A stretch of 64,000 bases of DNA, taken from contig JARKIF010000002.1 of NCBI GenBank assembly GCA_029378245.1, positions 1,116,001 to 1,180,000 of the forward strand, given 5' to 3'. The notes under the pieces were generated by a model. The model saw only the letters and a program-made list of their open reading frames with translations. It did no database searches and was not told the origin of the DNA. The translations under genes were made by a program, and so were the position numbers. The stretch is from Roridomyces roridus. Lineage: Eukaryota > Basidiomycota > Agaricomycetes > Agaricales > Mycenaceae. Numbering within the stretch: position 1 is the stretch's first letter; each line of letters begins with the position of its first letter. This document shows, piece after piece, positions 57,160-64,000 of this stretch.

Positions 57160-57741
57160 TACAGCCCAACTGCAGCCTGAGTCTCCCACTCGGTGTTTTG
57201 ATCAAGTAACATGCCAAGCCCGGGGAGCGTGTTCCTCTTGACGGACTCGGGCGCGGAGAGTGGAGCGGCGCTGAGCGCCAGATAACGAAGGATGTAAGCA
57301 AGACCGTTTTTGGAAAGACGCCAAACATGTGCAATTTTGATCCGCCAACTCTGAGCCATCAACCATGACCGACGCGACGACGCCAGGGGCGCTCAGGCCC
57401 GTCAGCCGGCGGTTGCAACGCGCGGGACGGCCCGAACACTGCCAAGGACGTTGCTCGCAAACAGTCCCATCTGATTAGATGTCACAAGCTTGCTCGATAG
57501 ATGTTTGTACTACATGCCTCGATATACATCGTGAATTCGATATATCGACTCGTGGCAATCTAGGTTCTCTTTCGATGTTTCCAGCTCAAGAATTTCGATA
57601 TCACCACACCTCACTCGATGTTCTTTGGAATTGATCGTCGATGTTGCTTCAAAATCGATATATTGGCTGCCCCAGACTCGATATTTCCAGGTCCGGGCCC
57701 ATTCGATATGGGTTTATTTTTTTTACAAAACGAACAGCATA
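57160..57741 (-). repeat. Right terminal inverted repeat
   Basis: Reverse complement of the left repeat. It begins inward with TATGCTGTTCGTTTTG and has the same series of ATCGA motifs, while the spacers between them have diverged more than the motifs. Confidence 0.85.
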
Positions 57742-57749
57742 CTTCTTTC
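57742..57749. repeat. Target-site duplication, right copy
   Basis: CTTCTTTC directly follows the right end of the transposon and is identical to 50206-50213. Confidence 0.7.
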
Positions 57750-58290
57750 TTCATTTTTGAGGGCCTTCGTTCATGAGGTCTTCATTCTTGAGAATGAATC
57801 TTGAGGACCTCTCTTCATTCTTCAGGTCTTCTGTCTTCACATCTTCTTTCTTCTTCTTGAGTTCTTCTCTTGAGGTCTTCTTTCTTGAGAGGTCTCTTGA
57901 GGACCTCCCAGAATTGTGCATCCTTAGGGATTCGAACCCATCACCTCTGCGAGAGACTCAGAGAGGGGGCCGAGTTGCAGGAGCTTGGTACAACTCGGCC
58001 AAGGAGCCATGAAAACATGTCAAGTAAACCTGGCTAAGTGCACCGTCCGTTGCAGGGTGGGACTCCGATTGGGTAGAGATACGACGCCGTTCCTCCGCGG
58101 CATCCACAGGCCAACAGCGATGGGGCAGCATATCTACGACTCCGAGTCGTTGAGGAGGAGATGGTGCACTGATGAGAGTCGGAGATATCAAGTGTCACTG
58201 TGGGGGCCGGCCCGGGGAAGGATGACACGCGTTGTCAACGTTAGTTTTTTGAGCCACGATCACGTGGGCTCGTGACGCTTGTCGCTCTCC
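57742..58290 (-). mobile_element. SINE-like repeat copy 4/5, 5' part (split by transposon)
   Basis: On the minus strand: a 5' block with GGGCCGGCCCCCACAGTGAC, a tRNA-like core (58008-57918) with TTGGCCGAGTTG and B-box GGTTCGAATCC, then tail repeats ending at the transposon. Together with 50050-50213 it makes one full-length copy. The variable arm carries a small duplication (GAGAGACTCAGAGAG). Confidence 0.85.
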
Positions 58291-58302
58291 CACACGAGTG
58301 TC

Positions 58303-58411
58303 GCATTCACCGTCTTCAAGGGCTCCGCCGACGACGGCATCATCGAAGCAACGGCGAGTCTCCCTCCGCCCACAGGGTCTCAAGTCCAATTAAAATCAAA
58401 ATAACACGCTC
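58303..58411 (+). pseudogene. 5' fragment of a zinc alcohol dehydrogenase gene
   Basis: AFTVFKGSADDGIIEATASL followed by out-of-frame IKIKITRSTL-like sequence matches the ADH start. It adjoins the 5' end of the SINE-like repeat, as at 7.24 and 24.8 kb. Confidence 0.75.
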
Positions 58412-58591
58412 AACTCTACATACAGCTACTAGTACAACTTGTTCGTCAGCTGTATCGTAGTCTGTCTACTAGAGACTATCCTTCCTCGGCTTTGCAACGT
58501 CCATCGGTGAGTATCCCAGTGTTGGCTCGCCATCTTGTCTGGTGTCCCAGGAATCTCATCCAGCGCAATGAGCAACCACCTTCATAGTGTT

Positions 58592-59156
58592 TTGCCGGCT
58601 ACGGCTCGAAGCCCCAAGCCGGCCAAGCCGGGGTCCGGCTAAGCCGGGCCAAGCCAAGCCCAAGCCGGATGCACCCCCCGGCTTCGGGCTCCGGCTTGAG
58701 TTTTCCCAAGCCGTAAGCCGGCGGCTAAGCCCCGGCTTACCAGAACCATTTTTGAGAGCTCATTGAGGAGCCTACCTGTACTCAATCTAACACAATTCTA
58801 ACATGAAAAATGCTCATTATCTGCCATTCTTAAAATCTAAGTTTGGTGGGTGAGGCATCAAAAGCTGATGGCCATCACGGGGACCATCACCTGTGATCTC
58901 GTGATCTTGCCCTCGGGAATTGCATTTGGAGTCATCATTCTCACTTGGAACTTGGGAACTAGCAAATACATTGGTATGAACTGACAGATTAACCCCAAAG
59001 AAGGTTGAATTCCTCACAAAACTCGAGTGCCTCGAAGCCGCCGGCTAAGCCCAAGCCGGGCCCGAGCCGGCCGGGGTGTCCGGCTCCGGCTCCGGCTTGA
59101 GGATTATGAAAGCCAGAGCCGGCTCAAGCCAAGCCCAAGCCGGCGGCTTCAAGCCA
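58592..59156. mobile_element. Small non-autonomous element with AAGCCGG-rich ends
   Basis: About 565 bp. Both ends (58592-58740 and 59030-59156) are dense arrays of AAGCCGG/GGCTCCGG units in inverted orientation, around an unrelated A+T-richer centre. The 6-bp sequence AGTGTT directly borders both ends (58586-58591 and 59157-59162), a likely target duplication. No coding potential. Its absence from the homologous interval near 9 kb supports a later insertion. Confidence 0.7.
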
Positions 59157-59162
59157 AGTGTT

Positions 59163-59930
59163 AGGTGCCGGATCCGAGGCTGACTGGAATCCCGGATAAG
59201 GACGACCGGAGTAAGAATGACCGGAACTCCGGGACGAAGGACTCCGGAGAGGGACGAAAAGTCGGAGGAGGGAGATGGAGTCCAACCGGTGACACCACAA
59301 AGACCCAGGGTGACCGGGTTCCCTACGCTACTTCCAAGGGAAGCAATCCGGACGAGACGATAAAGGAGGAGAGGAGGGCTCGGAGCAGCCAAGGTCGAAT
59401 AGACCAGGAACGTTAATATTCCAACTGCAGTACCGAGTACAAAAGGAAAGTCTTATATACTAAGTGTGAGAGATATTTGTCAAGACACTAAAATAGACTT
59501 GAGAACGGACATAACCGGCTAAGTGGATATAAGGTGATTAAGCCCGCACGGAGTGATCAAGTGGATGTCACTCTAGAGCATGTCAGATGAATATCCTGTC
59601 AAGGTTCCTTTTTCATGTGATTAACCAAAATACCTGGTGTAGTCCGAGAAGCAGGACTCGGCCTGACAGATGGGATGGATCCAGAGTTGGGTCAAGGGAA
59701 CCGGAACTCCGGTCAAAGAAACTCCGGTTAAAGGAACCGGAGTCCGGAGTTTGGATGAAGTTGGAACGGGACGTGACAAATTGAAGAAGGGCAAAAGTCC
59801 GAACGAGGACCGGAGTCCGGTCAAGATTGATCCGGGATTGTTGGAGCCGGAACCGGAGTTGGGTCAAAATTGGTCCGGAGTTGGTGAGAATGGAACGGGA
59901 CGTAACACCAAGCCGGAGCCGGGAAAACAC
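59163..59930. repeat. CCGGAGT-rich repeat region
   Basis: Many imperfect copies of CCGGAGTCCGG, GGAACTCCGG and AACGGGACGT occur at 59170-59300 and 59690-59930, with a lower-complexity A+T-richer stretch between. One unit around AATGGAACGGGACGTAACA occurs twice near 59766 and 59889. It also interrupts the duplicated unit relative to 9 kb. Confidence 0.55.
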
Positions 59931-60336
59931 TACACCTTCACTTCAATCAACGTTTGGAATATCGGCTTTGGCTGCGGGGCGTCGGCGTGTGGGCACTGTG
60001 TGGGGCGCCGTGGATTATCACGGCGCTTTTCTTGCAGCTAAATCCTTCCGGTATAGCGGTTGGTATACTTAGTAAGTCAGGAACACTGCTTTCCGAACGG
60101 CACGCACGTCTAATTCCACGCCGAAAGTGTCACCCTTCACCAGCCTAGCCTGGGCCCAAACTTGTCGAGAACAGAAGGAGAACAGAGCAGGAACGTGACC
60201 TTTGAGCATTGTGCTGCCTATGGGACAATCTGGCTCAAAACACGACGTGTTTGTTTTGCTCGCTTTGTCTCGGCGTGACATCGCCCCTATAAATTTGCGG
60301 CGCGCTATTGTGTGCGTTCTTCCGCAAACCACCACC
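59931..60336 (+). other. Upstream block of family X copy 3, with TATA box
   Basis: The segment from CAACGTTTGGAATATCGG is shared with 9200-9290. TATAAAT at 60288-60294 lies 43 nt before the ATG, inside a block nearly identical to copy 1. Confidence 0.6.
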
Positions 60337-61111
60337 ATGGCTGAATTTGCCCTCATCAATCTCGACAAGCACGAAGTCGTCGACGCGTCTAACACAGGCT
60401 TTGGCTTCAAGGTGCCTCCTAGTGTTTTGCATCTCGACGCGTCGCTCATGCCACCCAATACAGATGGTAGAGTGCATCGGCGCGATGCCACTCACCACTC
60501 TCTGGCTCTTCACCGTCCCCGTCGACGGTCAACCCGCCCCTCCTCCTCCTCCCTTCAAACCATCCCCATGGGTCCCCTCGCGCGTCCCCGTCGGCCACTG
60601 GGCCGGCGATCGCGTCCTCATCATCGACGAATACAGCGGTCCCGCCAAAGACGTCTTCCCAGCCGACGTTCTCTCCGCATTCCCCAACGGCGACTCCTCG
60701 ATCGACCCGCTCTACTACGCGTTCGACAACCTCAAGCGCGTCAACCTCCCTGGGTATGAGCACCAAGGTGACCAAGACGTGTTGTTCCCAGTCGACAAAG
60801 TCTGGGTCGTTCGCAACCTCACGAAAAAGTGGTATGCGCGCTCGGATAAGGTTGTCGCGCCTGAGGATCGTCGGGGCCCGGATCTCAAGGACGACGCCGA
60901 GAGCCTTGGGTTGGGTGACCTTATTTGGGCGGACATTGGGGGCGCGATGAACGCTAGCATGGGTGAGGGAGGCCGTGGCGATAGGTTCGATGTGCAGACA
61001 CTTCAGAGTGTCCAAAACTCAGACGAGGAGTGGAAGGATTGGAGCAAACAGGTTAAAGATTGTTTGCACTCGTTCGACATGGACGACGATGTGTCGGAAA
61101 ACCGTGGTTGA
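60337..61111 (+). CDS. Uncharacterised family X protein, copy 3
   Basis: Two exons (60337-60411, 60464-61111) encode about 240 residues beginning MAEFALINLDKHEVVDASN. The conserved blocks are all present: GQPAPPPPPFKPSP, HWAGDRVLIIDEYSGPA, YYAFDNLKRVNLPGYEHQG, KVWVVRNLTKKWYARSDK, LGLGDLIWADIGG and GDRFDVQTLQSVQNSDEEW. It is shorter than copy 1 between the proline run and RVPVGHW, where copy 1 has an extra DEEWERRPRVKS-like insert. The TATA box and upstream block are intact. It is the closest relative of copy 2 by the VFPxDVLSAFP and SSxDxLYYAFDN segments. Function is unknown. Confidence 0.8.
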
Positions 61112-61150
61112 AAGCTAATTAGTCAAGTTCAAGTACAATTTCTATACTAC

Positions 61151-62163
61151 TTAGTGTACATGTCTCGGTTTCTTATTCCAAAAAGTCAAGTTCTCCTTCA
61201 AATCCTTCCGCTTCCAATCGTCCAACGACTCGGGGAACAAAGGAATTGAGCCCCTAAAACTGATATCATCGGAAATAACTACAAAGATATTCGGGTCCGC
61301 CTTGAAGGTCGCAATCTTCTCGACGAAATCTGCGCATCCATGGGGAATTCGTTGAACGAATCTGCCAGGTCGGAGACTTGGCAAAACTGGGAAGCACGCG
61401 AGGTGATGTCGAGGGGTATCCAGCAAACGGAGGCTTCTGTCCTTGAAGTAGTCGATGAACTTTGAGGCCACTGAAGCTCAGTTTCGAGCTGGAAAAATCG
61501 AGCTCCTCAACGTTGCGCCCACTGCACCAAAATAAATCAGGACATTTCGAGTCAAAGAAAAATGCACGCACGCAAAGTCAGCATTCGGATTTTGCGGGTA
61601 AGTTGAGGTGACAGTGCCGGGATCGATGACGAGGTTTGTGCTGTTCGGGCACTTGGACATGTCTCCCTGGCAAATATTTAGAACATGAGAACGCTGGAAG
61701 AAATAACGCACAGTATGGTCAAAGTGACTGTAGCTACCAAGGAATCGGCTCGTAATTCAACACTGAGCAATGGAAGAAACTGACCTCCAAATAGCAGTAT
61801 CAATAGTCGAAAGGTGAATCCCACCGTCCTCCAGCTGTTCCGTGATACCCTTGCTCTCCTCAAGCTTATACACGCCCGCAGAGAACCCTGCAGCCATGGC
61901 CGGAGCCAAGTTCAAAGGATGATTTAAGGATCGTTGCGTTGCGCATTCCGAGATCGAATGTTTGTGCATTTTGGAATTTTCGACGAGGAAAGAGAACATG
62001 GGGACCTTATTTGTGGGACCAGTGGCGACCGTGACGGTTTCATCTCCAGGAGCACGGGGGAGATGAATGCCTCCGTGAGGTTGACGAGGATAACGGTGCC
62101 GACGTCGAAGAGTCGTTCTGTGCGTTGCGATTTGGAAACGTGGGATAGGATAGGCATGAACAT
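61151..62163 (-). pseudogene. Decayed metallo-beta-lactamase-fold gene, copy 3
   Basis: Reading leftward, in broken frames: VPMFSFLVENSKMHKHSI-like, AGFSAGVYKLEESKGITEQL, SHFDHTV (first His of HxHxDH altered), GDMSKCPNSTNLVIDPGT, NVEELDFSSSKLSFSGL, then after a deletion ADPNIFVVISDDISFRGSIP and PESLDDWKRKDLKEN. The stretch with the third His and the Asp (TPGHxxGH to GGDTFHH in copy 2) is mostly gone. Several frameshifts are present. It is related to the 31-34 kb genes but more diverged. Confidence 0.75.
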
Positions 62164-62270
62164 TGAATATTGACCACTGGACTGAGTGACGGTCAGAAAG
62201 TAAGACTCAAGCGTGATCGAACCCCGGTCCAGAGGATCCGCGGCCGAAGCCCAGCCAACGGCAACACTAT

Positions 62271-62886
62271 CTACATGGCGGCCTTGTTTTGGTATACTCC
62301 AGAATAACCCTCGACCTTGTGAACAGTCAGTCAGTCTCAGATTGTGGAAAGCTAGTAGACCGCACCCTCTCCTTCATCTGGTGAAATACAAACTGCGCAA
62401 GCTTCGCGTCTTTGAAGAGCGTGACACCGTGCGGGTTCATGACTTGTAACAGCCCGCCTGAAGCAACATATTATCAGAACGACGAAAAACCATCTTCAAA
62501 CGCACGGACTCACCGATAGTTCCCTTGTACCCAGGATCCATGACCCCAGCACTGATCAGTGCCCCGGACCGAAACAGTGAGCTCCGGACGAATAGCGAGC
62601 CCATAACGTCCAGCGGCACGTCGATGGTTTCGTTGAACTCGACGAGGTACGCCCCGGAGCCAAGGTGCATCCGCAATTCCGATGCATCGAGACCTTTCTC
62701 AAAGGGAAGCTCCCTTGTAGTCGACGTCTTTCGGTGCTTGTTGTCAAAATCGACAACGCCGGCGGATGTCCATGCCAGGACGCGTTTAAGCGAGAGGTCT
62801 ATACCGCACGGCTGGACCTGGTCTTTCGGCGAAAGAAGTCCTTGGACTATCTGCCGCGTGAAGACAGCGCGGCCTGGCAGAATCAT
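62271..62886 (-). CDS. dCTP deaminase / dUTPase-fold protein
   Basis: Three exons with introns 62458-62513 and 62316-62365 encode about 169 residues. Start 62886 gives MILPGRAVFTRQIVQG, the usual N-terminus; the frame is open further upstream, but that part is not conserved. Motifs: VQPCGIDLSLKRV, GAYLVEFNETIDVPLDVMG, VRSSLFRSGALISAGVMDPGYKG (catalytic region, Arg-Ser-Ser and Gly-Tyr-Lys-Gly) and, after the first intron, GLLQVMNPHGVTLFKDAKLA with VEGYSGVYQN at the C-terminus. The family deaminates dCTP to dUTP as a source of dTMP. It is mainly bacterial and archaeal but occurs in fungi. The introns show it is a resident fungal gene. Confidence 0.88.
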
Positions 62887-63360
62887 GGATAAAAGTAGGA
62901 TGGAGATGGGAGTGAGAGGCAAGGCACCATCCCAGCCACACTTGGAAGCTGTCCCGAAGCTGTCCCGTCGCCGTTGGTGACAAAGGCTGACAGAACCAGC
63001 AATCAATGCGTGATCGCCGGATGTTTTCTCCTTCTCGCAACCTTCTTCCGCTGAGATTTCCACCGAGCTCGCTGGATTCACACGAGATTTCCACCGAACT
63101 ACAGTCCCGCCCACCTTTCTCTCCTCAATAATGTCTGTCAGACAACGGCTGAACAACGATCCCACTGCTCATCCCAGTGTTGCCCGCAGCCCGCTTGCCT
63201 GAACCGGAACCTCCCTCGACGAAGCTTGCACCAAAGTATTAATTGCAACGGAGATTGAATCCATTGGGTGTGCGCATGACGCCGTTCTTATCTTCACGGG
63301 GATGCACGAAATGGACGAAAGTAGATCAAGAAAGACTAATATATTCGTTTTACTAGGCCC
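62887..63360. other. Intergenic region
   Basis: Upstream of the dCTP deaminase gene and the 3' flank of the ADH gene. No gene is visible. Confidence 0.4.
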
Positions 63361-64000
63361 TCAACATTCCGCCACGAGCACAGCCCTATACCGAATCTTC
63401 CCTTCACCCAGGCGCGCCATACTCTCCTCTATGCCGCTCTTGGTCAGAGGAAAGCATTCAATAACAGGCTTGATCTGATTGCGTGCTGAAAAGTCCAGCA
63501 TATGCTTGAGTACAGACCGCGAAGCCACAATAGAGCCTTGGACGTTGAGCCCGCGAGCCAAGAGCGGATATTGTGGGATCAAAAGGTTGTCGAACGACAG
63601 TGTGAGTGGGTAAATCGTGCCACGCCTTTTCACCACTTGCATATATCTGAGAACATTGTCAGTCAAGTTCAACAATGGATATTAGCAACTACGCACGGTT
63701 CCCAGTTTGGCAGGAAGCTGGTGGCGACGATGAGGTGGTCCACAGGCGCTACATCGAACTTGTCGGCGCCTGCGGTGGAGTGGAACTCGGAAGCACCGAG
63801 GCGCAGCGCCTCCCCACGCTTGGACTCGGTGCTCGAAAATACCACGACGCTGGCGCCCATCTTGGCCAAGAAGAGAATCGCCATGTGCCCCACGCCGCCA
63901 ATACCAACGACGCCCACGCGATCGGTGGGTCGAACGTTGAAACTCTCGAGCACCCCAAATATTGTAGCACCTGCGCACATGAGAGGCGCAGCGTGTTCGG
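63361..64000 (-). CDS. Zinc alcohol dehydrogenase, C-terminal part (cut by window edge)
   Basis: Paralog of the disrupted ADH at 7543. Reading leftward from the edge: CAGATIFGVLESFNVRPTD, GVVGIGGVGHMAILFLAKMG (Rossmann), VVVFSSTESKRGEALRLG, EFHSTAGADKFDVAPVDHLI, then an intron after FLPNWEP and the C-terminal MQVVKRRGTIYPLTLSFDN and LTKSGIEESMARLGEGKIRY, ending VLVAEC. The visible part is intact, unlike the 7.5-kb copy. The N-terminal zinc-binding half is outside the window. It is a cinnamyl-alcohol-type NAD(P)-dependent oxidoreductase. Confidence 0.88.

Larger units (their letters stand above)
50214..57741. mobile_element. Complete 7.5-kb TIR transposon with integrase and two other genes
   Basis: Both ends start with TATGCTGTTCGTTTTG reading inward. 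The ends are inverted copies over roughly 500-580 bp and are bordered by an 8-bp direct repeat CTTCTTTC. The SINE-like repeat in which it sits is split exactly at these points. Inside, in order, are a 1.1-kb non-coding part, an unknown gene (51908-53541, minus), an integrase-core gene (53693-55688, minus) and a BTB/POZ gene (55859-56935, plus). Transposition would rely on the integrase-like DDE protein; this role is inferred. Confidence 0.8.

Noticed and set aside
62205..62245. Possible tRNA 3' half (GGGGTTCGATCACGC on the minus strand)
   Set aside because: The T-stem does not pair and no D-arm or acceptor partner is present.
1..64000. CRISPR arrays or bacterial-type operons
   Set aside because: No regularly spaced identical repeats with unique spacers; spliceosomal introns show that the DNA is eukaryotic.

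Overview
This window is nuclear DNA from a mushroom-forming basidiomycete (Agaricomycetes). The genes have many very short GT-AG introns, about 48-61 nt where measured. Several families are typical of Agaricomycetes: a Plavaka-type CACTA transposase, DUF6532 and DUF6534 proteins, an uncharacterised seven-transmembrane family, an integrase-core protein and a BTB/POZ protein. I cannot name the genus from sequence alone.

Layout. 1-2.3 kb: end of a Plavaka transposon. 2.5-5.2 kb: a 16-exon DUF6532 gene. 6.6-10.3 kb: a duplicated unit made of a tRNA-derived SINE-like repeat, zinc alcohol dehydrogenase (ADH) sequence and a small unknown gene called family X here. 10.5-17.4 kb: a DUF6534 membrane protein, a 7TM protein and a DUF829 hydrolase. 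18.1-25.6 kb: a second SINE-like copy, a secreted SGNH esterase, an NmrA-like gene, then an inverted copy of the duplicated unit. 26-36.7 kb: a macro-domain protein, a secreted GH92 mannosidase, a tandem pair (plus a fragment) of secreted metallo-beta-lactamase (MBL) fold genes, a SET protein and a short-chain dehydrogenase. 37.3-49.6 kb: PRM1 (plasma-membrane fusion in mating), a second 7TM protein with a long repetitive tail, an unknown gene, an S9 peptidase and a protein kinase. 50.2-57.7 kb: a complete terminal-inverted-repeat transposon. 57.7-64 kb: a third copy of the duplicated unit with further insertions, a decayed MBL gene, a dCTP deaminase and a partial ADH.

The main result is the element at 50214-57741. 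Its two ends are inverted copies that begin identically, and an identical 8-bp sequence lies just outside each end. It sits inside a SINE-like repeat: the repeat's 3' part lies to the left (50050-50213) and its 5' part to the right (57742-58290), in the same orientation, so removing the element rejoins one repeat copy. It carries a DDE integrase-like gene with its D-D-E residues, an unknown Cys/His-rich gene directly downstream, and a BTB/POZ gene divergent from the integrase. Its ends contain about ten copies of a short ATCGA motif.

The duplicated unit (family X gene, ADH sequence, SINE-like repeat) occurs three times in different states of decay. The MBL family shows the same pattern, with one intact gene, one disrupted gene, one fragment and one heavily decayed copy. 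No secondary-metabolite core enzyme is present. Exon boundaries were derived by eye from splice signals and reading frame and are not supported by transcripts.
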